The notes under the pieces: model-generated
Told to the model about the DNA's origin: nothing
Database searches by the model: none
What the model saw: the letters and a program-made list of their open reading frames with translations, nothing else
Program-made: the position numbers and the translations under genes
Part shown: piece by piece, positions 8,663 through 16,257 of the stretch
Position numbering within the stretch: the stretch's first letter is position 1
How the letters are laid out: every line of letters begins with the position of its first letter
Assembly: GCA_902523895.1 (NCBI GenBank)
Contig: CABZAZ010000003.1
Span: 62,001-126,000, forward strand
Length of the DNA stretch: 64,000 nt
From: an uncultured Pelagibacteraceae bacterium
GTDB taxonomy: Bacteria; Pseudomonadota; Alphaproteobacteria; Pelagibacterales; Pelagibacteraceae
Reading direction: 5' to 3'

Positions 8663-9612
8663 ATCTTTATTTTATTTAAAGCATTATTCTTAAAAATATT
8701 TGCTTCTCTAATGTACCTTCTGACCATTTGTGTTGTTTTATGTCCTGTCATTGCCATTATGCTTCTCTCATCTGCACCAGACTCAGCAGCCACTGTTGCA
8801 AAACCTGCTCTTAAACTATGACCTGCAAAATTTTTGTTTTCTATACCTGCTAAATTCAAATATTCTTTTATCAATAAAACTACAGATTGATCGGTTAACC
8901 TTTTATCCGTTAACGATGAACCTTTAGAAAATCTCCTAAAAATAGGTCCAGACTTAATTTTTGAAACCTCTAACCATTTTTTTAAATTTGTAACAGGGCA
9001 GTAAATTTCATTGTTAAAGTAGGGCAGTCCCTTTATCATTCCCTCACCAAATTGATCTGTTTTAGATTTTTTGATAGAGATTTTAAGGCCCTCCTGTACG
9101 AATTCTAAGTCTTCATGATCAATAGAAATGAGTTCTGTTCTCCTAAATCCACCTCCAAAACCAATTAGTATTATTGATTTGTCTCTAAGTTTTTTAAGTT
9201 GATTAATCCTTTGTTCATTTATTACATTAATAATTAATTTTAAATGATTGATTAATATTGGTTTTTTACCTTTCTGAATACTTCCTTTTACTCTTCTTAT
9301 GCCCATTAAATTTTCAACTATGATTGGATGTTTGGTATCTAGATAATGACCTTTTAGTTTATGCAGCATGCTTATTGATACTAATCTTCGTCTTAAAGTG
9401 CTTATTTTTGAGTTTTTTGATAAATGAGTGAGGTACAAAGAAACTATTTTTGGTTCAGTTGGCAATGAATTTAAACCATGCTTTGCACAAAAAGCCCCAA
9501 AGTCCTTAAAATCAGATTTATAAGCTCTTAAAGTGTTATTTGCCTTGGAACTTTTGAGGTTATTTAAAGTTGCCTCATGTAGTGATTTTAGGTCTGTTGT
9601 TAAGTCACTCAT
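8659..9612 (-). CDS. Tyrosine recombinase / phage-type integrase
   Basis: A 317-residue site-specific recombinase with a SAM-like N-terminal core-binding domain (about 10-90) and a catalytic domain. All catalytic residues are in place: Arg158 in RRTEL, Lys184 in the beta hairpin, His265 and Arg268 in GHSLRAG, His291 in TGHKTTQ, and Tyr300 in RRYIR. It is therefore probably active. The ATG lies 2 bases from a long palindrome at 9614-9652 that has the geometry of a recombination site. No excisionase, phage structural gene or flanking att repeat was found. It could serve a small integrative element or be a domesticated recombinase. Confidence 0.92.
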   Translation of the reverse strand: MSDLTTDLKSLHEATLNNLKSSKANNTLRAYKSDFKDFGAFCAKHGLNSLPTEPKIVSLYLTHLSKNSKISTLRRRLVSISMLHKLKGHYLDTKHPIIVENLMGIRRVKGSIQKGKKPILINHLKLIINVINEQRINQLKKLRDKSIILIGFGGGFRRTELISIDHEDLEFVQEGLKISIKKSKTDQFGEGMIKGLPYFNNEIYCPVTNLKKWLEVSKIKSGPIFRRFSKGSSLTDKRLTDQSVVLLIKEYLNLAGIENKNFAGHSLRAGFATVAAESGADERSIMAMTGHKTTQMVRRYIREANIFKNNALNKIKI

Positions 9613-9613
9613 A

Positions 9614-9652
9614 ATATTACTATTGATAACAATTAATTATCGTTAGTAATAT
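9614..9652. repeat. Lox/FRT-like palindrome upstream of the recombinase
   Basis: The left arm ATATTACTATTGATAA (9614-9629) and the reverse complement of the right arm (9637-9652), ATATTACTAACGATAA, match at 14 of 16 positions, with the outer 9 bases perfect. The spacer is 7 bases (CAATTAA). Arms of this kind around a 6-8 base spacer are the layout of tyrosine recombinase core sites. It could instead be an operator controlling the recombinase gene. Confidence 0.6.
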
Positions 9653-9693
9653 ATTAAGTGATTTATAATGTCAATAGTTTAAATTATAAAACC

Positions 9694-9870
9694 ATGGGTT
9701 CAATTGATGGTGAAATTCCAGCTGTGTGGTTTTTGATAAGCTCAATTGGTTTTATTATTTTGAGTTTCATTCAATATAGAAATACAGGTAAAAGCATTAA
9801 TACAATTTTTTTAAGTATAATGGCCATTTTGTTTTTATTTAGCTATTTTATATTGCTTTTTAAAACCTGA
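9694..9870 (+). CDS. Small two-helix membrane protein, unknown function
   Basis: From the ATG at 9694 this encodes 58 residues, MGSIDGEIPAVW onward. It has two hydrophobic helices (about VWFLISSIGFIILSF and TIFLSIMAILFLFSYFILLF) joined by a short polar turn, so it is likely an inner-membrane peptide. A GTG at 9658 would extend it by 12 residues. Neither start has a clear Shine-Dalgarno sequence. It is divergent from the recombinase and followed by the structured segment. I do not recognise the family, and it could be a chance ORF in AT-rich DNA. Confidence 0.4.
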   Translation: MGSIDGEIPAVWFLISSIGFIILSFIQYRNTGKSINTIFLSIMAILFLFSYFILLFKT

Positions 9871-9967
9871 TTTATCCCCACTATTCACAAGGAAATGAGA
9901 AAAATAATAGAATCACCTAAAAAGTGATACATTTTAAAATCAGTATTTGTTAATCTAATCATGAATT

Positions 9968-10146
9968 AAGGGGCAACTCTTAACTGACCAATTGGAGAAA
10001 AGCCGAGAGGTACAATTCCAGGGGGCAGAAAGCTTCACAAAGCATCGCTGAACATGTGGAGCGGGAGGCATGGCGGTAGCGCATCAACGACGTGCCAAAA
10101 CAACTGTTCTTTGCACCCTTAAAAGTGCAAGGAAACAGGGGTTTTT
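9968..10146 (+). ncRNA. Candidate structured RNA or cis-regulatory leader, GC-rich
   Basis: This segment stands out by composition: by count 36 of 60 bases at 10021-10080 are G or C, in a strongly AT-rich window. It holds a hairpin GCTTCACA (10032-10039) with TGTGGAGC (10055-10062, one G-U pair). A second is GGCATG (10067-10072) with CGTGCC (10091-10096). A third is a terminator-like hairpin at 10104-10138 followed by T5. It ends 8 bases before the methyltransferase ATG at 10155. I looked for tmRNA, RNase P, SRP and 6S signatures and saw none. It may be an independent small RNA or an attenuator/riboswitch for the downstream gene. The 5' boundary is a guess. Confidence 0.45.
10104..10146 (+). 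terminator. Terminator-like hairpin inside the structured segment
   Basis: CTGTT (10104-10108) pairs with AACAG (10134-10138), and TTTGCAC (10110-10116) pairs with GTGCAAG (10125-10131), around an 8-base loop. GGG and then T5 (10142-10146) follow. The T run is offset from the stem by a few G, so termination may be partial. It lies directly before a coding start, which fits attenuation. Confidence 0.5.
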
Positions 10147-10154
10147 AACCTACA

Positions 10155-10430
10155 ATGATACTTAAAGGTACAAAATTTCAATTAAAAGTTTGGAAATATC
10201 TTAAAACCATTAAAAAAGGCAAAGTAAAAACTTATAAACAGGTGGCTATTGGTATAAAAAGCCCTAAATCAGCTAGAGCTGTAGCTAATGCCTGTGCTAA
10301 AAACCCATATGCCCCTAAAATACCTTGTCATAGGGTAATTAGGTCAGATGGAGGGCTTGGAGGTTACTCTGGAATAGGTGGAACCAAGAAAAAGCTAAAA
10401 TTACTAAGGTCTGAAAAAGCTGCTATTTAG
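10155..10430 (+). CDS. Methylated-DNA--protein-cysteine methyltransferase, catalytic domain only
   Basis: A 91-residue protein equal to the C-terminal domain of Ogt/Ada-type O6-alkylguanine-DNA alkyltransferases. Seen: FQLKVWKYLKTIKKGKVKTYKQVA (helix-turn-helix start), the arginine-finger segment SPKSARAVANAC, and PCHRVIRSDGGLGGYSGIGG with the acceptor Cys in PCHRV. The Cys separates it from alkyltransferase-like (ATL) proteins, which lack it. Full-length Ogt has an extra N-terminal domain that is absent here. It sits between the structured RNA candidate and a gene-poor stretch. Methyl-guanine repair is the expected role. Confidence 0.9.
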   Translation: MILKGTKFQLKVWKYLKTIKKGKVKTYKQVAIGIKSPKSARAVANACAKNPYAPKIPCHRVIRSDGGLGGYSGIGGTKKKLKLLRSEKAAI

Positions 10431-10890
10431 AGTTATTTTACGTCTTTTTTACCTTAAAAAAGCTTGTAAAATCAACGTTTTTTAATGATTTTAGTCTTGT
10501 ATTAGAAAAATAGTTGAATTCACCCTTCAGTTGTACCAAATATAAGCCTGTACTAAAAATTGACCCCTCTATGGACGTTTAAAAGGTATATTCTATTAGT
10601 GCATCGCTCTACTATTCAACTATATCAACGCTTTTAGACCACCCTATTTATTCATGATTTTAATTTTCCTGATGTCCAAAAAGCATTGATTTTAAATGAT
10701 AATTTAATATTTTTAAGATTTGGAAACAAATTTTACTAATTAAGCTAAAAATAATTTTTTTTTAATTAAAAAAATCAGTTTTAATTTACTTACTATAAAA
10801 ATTTATATTATTTAAATATATAATAAATACAATAGTTTAAATAATATAATTAAAGTAATACTTTAGATATTAGTAAATAAATAATACCTA
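10431..10890. other. Gene-poor stretch between the methyltransferase and the EamA transporter
   Basis: About 460 bases with no convincing gene. The right half is nearly pure A and T. The left half holds a perfect 10-base inverted repeat, ATAGTTGAAT at 10510-10519 and ATTCAACTAT at 10614-10623. It also holds a 44-codon minus-strand open frame ending at 10438 with no good start. It may contain the remnant of a deleted gene or mobile element. I see no terminator, tRNA or promoter I can defend. Confidence 0.5.
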
Positions 10891-11742
10891 TTATTTAGCC
10901 TTTTTAGCTATGTTCTCTCTCCTAGAAATATAGATACCACTTAATACAATAATAAATAATCCTAAGAAAGTCCAATTATCTGGAAAATCACTAAAGAAAT
11001 AATAACCTATAATGATGTTTGTAATGATCTCAAAATAACTAAATGGAGCTAATTTAGAGGCATCAGCATATTTAAGGGATAATATTAAGAATAAATGCCC
11101 TATACAGGCAAATAAACCGATTGCAGCCATCATAGACCACTGATTTAAAGTAGGCTTAACCCAAATAAATGGCATTACTAAAGAAACAATTATGGCCCCT
11201 ACTGCACCCGTTAACAATAGAGTTAATAAAGGGTTGTCTGAAGTACTTAATTTACGAGTAATAATTAAATAGAAACCATACATTATTCCGGTTCCAAGAG
11301 CCGCTATACTAGCTAAGTTAATTTCTACAAACCCAGGTCTTATAACCACTAATGAACCTATAAATCCAATAATTACAGCTGACCATCTTCTAAAGCCAAC
11401 CTTTTCTCCTAAAAAAATTGGAGAAAAAGCTGTAACAATTAAAGGTGCAACAAAAGCTAAAGTTAATGCTTTTGCTAAAGAAATAACTGAAATTGCATAA
11501 AAAAAACAGATATTAGCTGTTAAAAGAATTAAGCCTCTTATGAATTGTAATTTAGGTTTATCTGTCCAAATAAGATTTTCTCTAAAAAAGAAAAACATAA
11601 TTGGAAGAGTAAATGCAACTGTAAAAAAATACCTTGCCCATGTAATTTGTAAAACAGGAAGGTCTGCACTTAAATACTTTGCAAATCCGTCCATAATTGG
11701 AAGCATTATCCACGCTAAAAGATTGAAAGTTATAGCCTTCAT
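10891..11742 (-). CDS. EamA/DMT family transporter
   Basis: A 283-residue inner-membrane protein with about ten hydrophobic helices arranged as two EamA repeats (about 5-135 and 145-275). PILDGFAKYLSADLPVLQ-like and FFYAISVISLAKALTLAF segments mark repeat one, and KYADASKLAPFSYFEIITN marks repeat two. This is the drug/metabolite transporter superfamily, usually exporters of amino acids or other metabolites; the substrate is unknown. It is the last gene of the rplM-to-EamA run, 18 bases after the AEC transporter gene. Confidence 0.88.
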   Translation of the reverse strand: MKAITFNLLAWIMLPIMDGFAKYLSADLPVLQITWARYFFTVAFTLPIMFFFFRENLIWTDKPKLQFIRGLILLTANICFFYAISVISLAKALTLAFVAPLIVTAFSPIFLGEKVGFRRWSAVIIGFIGSLVVIRPGFVEINLASIAALGTGIMYGFYLIITRKLSTSDNPLLTLLLTGAVGAIIVSLVMPFIWVKPTLNQWSMMAAIGLFACIGHLFLILSLKYADASKLAPFSYFEIITNIIIGYYFFSDFPDNWTFLGLFIIVLSGIYISRRENIAKKAK

Positions 11743-11760
11743 GAATTTAAAGGATATAGA

Positions 11761-12663
11761 TTAATTAAAGTATTTTAAAGCAAAGAATACAACAATTGGA
11801 ATGGTTATAAAAGACATCAAAGTTGAAACAACTATTGTACTAGCAACGCTATCAACTATCCTTTTTGGTGAATATATAGATGCAACAAGATAATTAAGGA
11901 CTGCACTAGGCATTGAACATTGTATTAATAAAACTCCAGCAGCAAATCCTTCTAAATTAAAATATAGAATTAATAAATATCCAATAATAGGTCCCGCAAT
12001 TACGCGTCCTATCGAAGAAAATATAGCTTTATTTAATGAAAATACCTTAAGTCTTGTTAATGCAATTCCTAACGACATTAAGATCAAAAAAATTGTTGCA
12101 TACATTAAAAGAAAGGTAGTATTTTCAACAAAACCAGGTAGTTCTAAATCATAATAAAGTAAAAAAACAGCAACAATGATTGCATAGAATGGTGGGCTTT
12201 TAATTATAACTTGTAGACTAAATTTTCTATCGGCCAAAAAAACACCTAGTGTAAAGTGACATAAGATTATTAATGCAGAAATTGCTGCAGACACTCCAAG
12301 ACCTTGTGAACCATAAGCAAATAAACAAATTGGTAATCCCATATTACCAGTATTGGGCATTGTTAGTGGTGGAAGTTCTCTAATAATATCTTTAGTTTTT
12401 AAAAGATATAATATTATTGTTCCAACAATCATAAATCCTAAAATAGCTATTGCGTAATACCAAAAATAATTGATGAAGATATTAAATGAGATATTTACCG
12501 GGTTTAAAGCATAAATTATCATTGCTGGGGTACCTACATTGGCTGCAAAATTAGTGATAAAAGTAGTATCTATTTTAGGATTTTTTTTACCTAAGTAGTA
12601 ACCAATCCCAACAACAAAAAAAACAGGAAACAAAACCTCAAAAAGTTTTATATAAATTTCCAT
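11761..12663 (-). CDS. AEC family transporter (auxin efflux carrier-like)
   Basis: A 300-residue membrane protein of the AEC/BASS-like fold. Typical traits are FPVFFVVGIGYYLGKKNP near the start, the unwound PNTGNMGLPICLFAYG segment near 103-118, and SMPSAVLNYLVASIY near 250-264. Bacterial members carry organic acids such as malate. The start ATG shares one base with the TAA of hom (TAATG), so translation is probably coupled to homoserine dehydrogenase. That link would fit export of an amino acid or its precursor, but this is inference. Confidence 0.88.
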   Translation of the reverse strand: MEIYIKLFEVLFPVFFVVGIGYYLGKKNPKIDTTFITNFAANVGTPAMIIYALNPVNISFNIFINYFWYYAIAILGFMIVGTIILYLLKTKDIIRELPPLTMPNTGNMGLPICLFAYGSQGLGVSAAISALIILCHFTLGVFLADRKFSLQVIIKSPPFYAIIVAVFLLYYDLELPGFVENTTFLLMYATIFLILMSLGIALTRLKVFSLNKAIFSSIGRVIAGPIIGYLLILYFNLEGFAAGVLLIQCSMPSAVLNYLVASIYSPKRIVDSVASTIVVSTLMSFITIPIVVFFALKYFN

Positions 12664-13955
12664 TAACTATACAGTCTGATTAATGTTGGAAATTTTAAAA
12701 TATTTCTATTCTTTCTAAATATCGATAAACAATTTCTTGCATTTTTTTCAGATGTTTTATGGGTAATTATGACAATAGTAGCTGAATTTCTTTTTTTATC
12801 AGGTGTTTGTATAATTCTTTTTACAGACATTTTATATTTAGACAGTCGATTAGTTATAGAAGATAAAACACCTTGTTTATCTTTAACTTCAAATCTTAAA
12901 TATAGAGAATTTGAATAGTCATCATTATTAAAAGTCTTTACAGCTTTTCTTTTGTTTGAGGAAATTCCAAAAGGATATTTTATATTTCCTCTAAGAATAG
13001 ACAATAAATCAGATAATAAAGAGGATGAAGTAGGTCCTGGTCCTGCACCCTCCCCTTGAAGTATGCTCTCACCAACAGGCTTTCCCTCCGTAATAACAGC
13101 GTTCATAACACCATTTACATTACCTATGTATGTATCTTTACCAACTAAACACGGATGAACAGTTTCAAATAAACGATTATTTACCATTTCACATATGCCA
13201 AGTAACTTAATTCTAAGATTTAATTGATTTGCAATTTTAATATCTTTTAAATCAATATTTTCTATACCTTCCATTATACATTTATGATGTGAAATTTGAT
13301 TATTAAAAGCAAGAGCTGATAAAATCCTAACTTTTGCAAAAGCATCAAAACCATTCAAATCTAATTTAGGATTACCTGGTTCAGCATATCCAAGTTCTTG
13401 GGCTTTTTTTAAAACTTTATCAAAAGTCTCATTTGAATTTTCCATCTCAGTTAAGATGTAATTAGTTGTTCCGTTTAAAATTCCGTAAACTTTTTTTATT
13501 TTATTTGTAGCCAAACCCTCTTTAATTGTTCTAAGTATTGGAATTCCTCCAGCAACAGAGGCTTCAAATTCTAAATTAACATTATTCTTTTCAGCTAATT
13601 TAGCTAATTCGTTTCCGTGTTTTGAAATTAATGCTTTATTTGGAGTTATAACATTAACCTTATTCTTTAATGCCATCACAACAATTTTTTTTGAAATTCC
13701 ATCGGATTGGCCAATAGATTCAAATAAAATATCTATCTTTTTTTCTTTTAAAATTTTAAGGGGATTTGTATAAAAGATTTTTTTATTAACATTATATTTT
13801 CTCTTTTTATTTCTATTTTTGGCAGATATAGCAACAATATTTATTTTTTTTCCTGTTTTAATTTCTATTTCTTTTTTTTTTAATCTTAATTCATTGTAAA
13901 GATAAATACCTACTTGACCCAAACCAACAATTGCGATGTTAACTGTTTTATTCAT
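12663..13955 (-). CDS. hom: Homoserine dehydrogenase with ACT domain
   Basis: Reduces aspartate semialdehyde to homoserine, the branch to threonine and methionine, in the cytoplasm. Of 430 residues, the N-terminal NAD(P) site is IAIVGLGQVGIYLYNEL. The catalytic region has ILNGTTNYILTEM near 163-175 and PKLDLNGFDAFAKVRILSALAF near 197-218. A C-terminal ACT domain (about 350-430) suggests feedback control, commonly by threonine. It overlaps the small lipoprotein gene upstream by 8 bases and abuts the AEC gene downstream. Confidence 0.96.
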   Translation of the reverse strand: MNKTVNIAIVGLGQVGIYLYNELRLKKKEIEIKTGKKINIVAISAKNRNKKRKYNVNKKIFYTNPLKILKEKKIDILFESIGQSDGISKKIVVMALKNKVNVITPNKALISKHGNELAKLAEKNNVNLEFEASVAGGIPILRTIKEGLATNKIKKVYGILNGTTNYILTEMENSNETFDKVLKKAQELGYAEPGNPKLDLNGFDAFAKVRILSALAFNNQISHHKCIMEGIENIDLKDIKIANQLNLRIKLLGICEMVNNRLFETVHPCLVGKDTYIGNVNGVMNAVITEGKPVGESILQGEGAGPGPTSSSLLSDLLSILRGNIKYPFGISSNKRKAVKTFNNDDYSNSLYLRFEVKDKQGVLSSITNRLSKYKMSVKRIIQTPDKKRNSATIVIITHKTSEKNARNCLSIFRKNRNILKFPTLIRLYS

Positions 13956-14109
13956 CTATATTAGGATAATCACTATTATCTACGTAAATTTTTAAATTTG
14001 ATTTAAATTCTTCGAAAGTTAAATCTGTTGAAAAGTTTATCTTTTTTTCGGTTTGAACCGGAGCACAAGATGCAATTAAAAATAAAATCAATATTGATAA
14101 TTTTTTCAT
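13948..14109 (-). CDS. Small lipoprotein, 53 residues, unknown function
   Basis: A short gene starting MKKLSILILFLIASCAPVQ, a clear lipoprotein signal peptide with lipobox IASC and cleavage before Cys15. The mature part is about 39 residues, acidic and polar (NFSTDLTFEEFKSNL, ending PNIDE). Its ATG (14109-14107) overlaps the argC TGA as ATGA, and its TAA overlaps the start of hom by 8 bases, so it is embedded in the operon with coupled translation. This arrangement plus the lipobox makes a real gene likely. No family is recognised. It probably sits in the periplasm, anchored to a membrane. Confidence 0.8.
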   Translation of the reverse strand: MKKLSILILFLIASCAPVQTEKKINFSTDLTFEEFKSNLKIYVDNSDYPNIDE

Positions 14110-15128
14110 AATAATCCTTCACTAATTTTATAACCAAACTTTAAATTCATATTTTGAATAGCCTGGCCTGCTCCTCCTTTAATAAGATTGTCAATGACTG
14201 ATAAGATTATTATCTTATTTTTAAATTTAGTTTTGCAGACAGAAATAAAACAATAATTAGTATTCATAACCTCATTTGTACTTAAAAAAGAGTTAATACT
14301 CTTTATCTTTACAAATTTATTCTTTTTATGAAATATTTTCAAAATATTTTGTACTGTATTTAAAGTAATGCCTGGTTTTAAATCCAAATAAATAGTACTT
14401 AATATTCCTCTAAACATAGGAATAATATGAGGTGTAAAAGTAAAATTGATTTTTGAGGAAGTGTTATTTTTCAGTTCTTGAGCAATTTCTGAATTATGTC
14501 TATGAAAACCTACACCATATGCGCCAAGAGACTCATATAAATTTTTGTTTTTGAATTTTTTATGTACTCCTCTGCCCGCTCCGGAATATCCAGATTTTGA
14601 GTCTATAATGATATTCTTTAAGTTAATTAATTTTTTTTTAACTAATGGAATAAGTGGTAAAAGTATTGATGTAGGGTAACAACCTGGACATCCGATAATG
14701 CTATATTTTTTAACTAATTTTCCTGTTATCTCAGGTAAAGCGTAAATACTATTTTTTATATTACCTAACGCTTTATGTTTTTGTTTATACCATTTGAGAT
14801 AATCTGAGCCTTTTTTTAGTCTGAAATCTGCAGCTAAATCAATTAAAGTATTCTTTTTTAATAAATCTTTTGAAATTAATTGAGCTTCTCCATTCGGCAA
14901 AGCAGTAAATATAATATCAACATAACTTAAATATTTTTTATTATACTTAGTAATTCTTGGTAACTTTTTTGACTTTAACGAAATATCATAAGATGAGATT
15001 TTTTTTCCAACAGATGAATTTCCACATAGATATTTTATGTTAACATTTTTGTGTTTAATTAATAATTTAATTAATTGAACACCAATATATCCAGTTGATC
15101 CAGCAATTAGTATATTAAGCTTAGGCAT
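14106..15128 (-). CDS. argC: N-acetyl-gamma-glutamyl-phosphate reductase
   Basis: Third step of arginine synthesis: NADPH-dependent reduction of N-acetylglutamyl phosphate. Length is 340 residues. NILIAGSTGYIGVQLIKLL is the nucleotide-binding loop, TALPNGEAQ lies near 90, and the active-site motif IIGCPGCYPTSILLPL near 144-159 carries the catalytic Cys. The conserved His region is GVGFHRHNSEI. It lies 33 bases after rpsI. Its TGA overlaps the start of the small lipoprotein gene. Confidence 0.96.
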   Translation of the reverse strand: MPKLNILIAGSTGYIGVQLIKLLIKHKNVNIKYLCGNSSVGKKISSYDISLKSKKLPRITKYNKKYLSYVDIIFTALPNGEAQLISKDLLKKNTLIDLAADFRLKKGSDYLKWYKQKHKALGNIKNSIYALPEITGKLVKKYSIIGCPGCYPTSILLPLIPLVKKKLINLKNIIIDSKSGYSGAGRGVHKKFKNKNLYESLGAYGVGFHRHNSEIAQELKNNTSSKINFTFTPHIIPMFRGILSTIYLDLKPGITLNTVQNILKIFHKKNKFVKIKSINSFLSTNEVMNTNYCFISVCKTKFKNKIIILSVIDNLIKGGAGQAIQNMNLKFGYKISEGLL

Positions 15129-15161
15129 TTAATATTATAACAGTTAAAAGTTAAAAAAGAA

Positions 15162-15599
15162 TTATCTTTTAGAGAATTGAAAGCTTCTTCTAGCTTTTTT
15201 ACGTCCAGGTTTTTTTCTTTCAACTGATCTGGAGTCTCTCGTGGTCAATTTTTCAGTTTTAAGTGTAGATTTTAGATTTTCATCAAATAAAACTAAAGCT
15301 TTAGAAATACCATGAACCATCGCTCCTGCTTGTCCTGTTGGACCTCCACCTTTTACACTGCACTTAACATCATATTCTGTTGATTGATTAATAAGTTCAA
15401 AAGGTCTTACTATTTGCATTTTATGATTATCACTTGAAAAATAATCACTAAAAAGTTTACCATTTACATAAATTTTACCCGAACCTTTTTTTAGCCAAAC
15501 TTTAGCTATAGAAGTTTTTCTTCTTCCAGTAGCGTACTTGCTGTCTTTAAAGTCTAGCTTTATTTTTGGGGATTTTGCTGATGTTTGGGTATTTTCCAT
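15162..15599 (-). CDS. rpsI: Small-subunit ribosomal protein S9
   Basis: A 145-residue S9 (uS9). ATGRRKTSIAKVWLKKGSGKIYVNGK at about 23-48, VKGGGPTGQAGAMVHGI near 82-98 and the C-terminal RKKPGRKKARRSFQFSKR are family hallmarks. The very basic tail reaches the P-site tRNA in the ribosome. It follows rplM by one base, the conserved L13-S9 operon order. The N-terminus is extended by about 15 residues relative to E. coli. Confidence 0.98.
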   Translation of the reverse strand: MENTQTSAKSPKIKLDFKDSKYATGRRKTSIAKVWLKKGSGKIYVNGKLFSDYFSSDNHKMQIVRPFELINQSTEYDVKCSVKGGGPTGQAGAMVHGISKALVLFDENLKSTLKTEKLTTRDSRSVERKKPGRKKARRSFQFSKR

Positions 15600-15600
15600 T

Positions 15601-16059
15601 TTAACTTCTAATAATATTTTTTGAATTTAATTTATTTAACATTATAATTTTGGGATTTTGTGATGCATGAGGATGATCATTTCCTACATAAATTTTCAAT
15701 TTAGTAAGTTGTTTTTTTCCCAAAACTCCTCCAGGAAGCATTCTCTTTACTGCAAGTTTTAAAGCTTCACCTGGTTTTTTTTCAGACAGTTTTTCTGGTG
15801 TAGTTTCTTTTATCCCGCCTGGATATCCAGTATGTCTATAATATTTTTTATTTTGGAATTTTTTTCCAGTGAATTTTATTTGTTCAATATTTTTTACAAC
15901 TACAAAATCTCCGTCGTCCATGTGAGGTGTAAAAGTTGTTTTATTCTTTCCTCTAATAATTTTTGATATAACGGTTGCTAGTCTGCCAACCACTGCGTTT
16001 TTAGCGTCTATTTCATACCAATTTGACGACAATTGATCTTTTTTAAGGAATTTAGTCAT
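15601..16059 (-). CDS. rplM: Large-subunit ribosomal protein L13
   Basis: A 152-residue L13 (uL13), an early-assembly 50S protein. NWYEIDAKNAVVGRLATVISKIIRGK and the later KRMLPGGVLGKKQLTKLKIYVGNDHPH are diagnostic. It begins a seven-gene minus-strand run that continues through rpsI, argC, a lipoprotein, hom and two transporters. Its promoter must lie in the roughly 200 bases shared with the divergent metY leader. Confidence 0.98.
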   Translation of the reverse strand: MTKFLKKDQLSSNWYEIDAKNAVVGRLATVISKIIRGKNKTTFTPHMDDGDFVVVKNIEQIKFTGKKFQNKKYYRHTGYPGGIKETTPEKLSEKKPGEALKLAVKRMLPGGVLGKKQLTKLKIYVGNDHPHASQNPKIIMLNKLNSKNIIRS

Positions 16060-16143
16060 TTTGCCAGGATTAATACTATTAATAAGATCAAAGTCAAATT
16101 GATATTTATATTGTTTTAAGCCTTTTTTTTGTTATAAATATAT

Positions 16144-16201
16144 TGCCGATTTGTTCCTATTGCGGGCTAACAGCTAAAATGGAAATCTCATACAAAATCG
16201 G
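16144..16201 (+). promoter_or_regulatory. Possible SAM-II-like aptamer in the metY leader
   Basis: GATTTG (16148-16153), TTGCGGGC (16160-16167) and GCTAAAA (16173-16179) occur in the order and context of the conserved SAM-II core. The bases 16146-16152 (CCGATTT) can alternatively pair with 16195-16201 (AAATCGG), which would hide the GATTTG strand, so two exclusive folds are possible. The distance between the TTGC and GCTAAA elements is shorter than in SAM-II examples I remember. The class is therefore uncertain. Confidence 0.45.
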
Positions 16202-16202
16202 T

Positions 16203-16257
16203 GGGTATTTGAACTATATTGTGCGCCTGGCATAAAGCTAAAGCACTAAAAAAGGAG
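16203..16257 (+). promoter_or_regulatory. SAM-V-like riboswitch overlapping the metY ribosome binding site
   Basis: TATTTGAAC, then TTGTGCGCC, ATAAAGCTAAAGCAC and AAAAAAGGAG make a compact pseudoknot-type leader, with GTGC (16221-16224) able to pair with GCAC (16243-16246). This matches SAM-V, a class described from Pelagibacter and marine metagenomes in front of methionine genes. The 3' part runs straight into the Shine-Dalgarno AAGGAG (16252-16257), 4 bases before the ATG. SAM binding should block translation. Confidence 0.78.

Noticed and set aside
10054-10122. A 22-codon leader peptide (start ATG at 10054) ending in the loop of the terminator-like hairpin
   Set aside because: There is no ribosome binding site and no run of a regulatory codon, so attenuation by translation is not supported.
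9968-10146. tmRNA, RNase P RNA, SRP RNA or 6S RNA
   Set aside because: None of their invariant segments (for example the tRNA-like GGTTCGAA, the RNase P GAGGAAAGTCC, or the SRP tetraloop region) is present on either strand.
10438-10572. A 44-codon minus-strand open frame
   Set aside because: It has no credible start codon or ribosome binding site, and no family is recognised.
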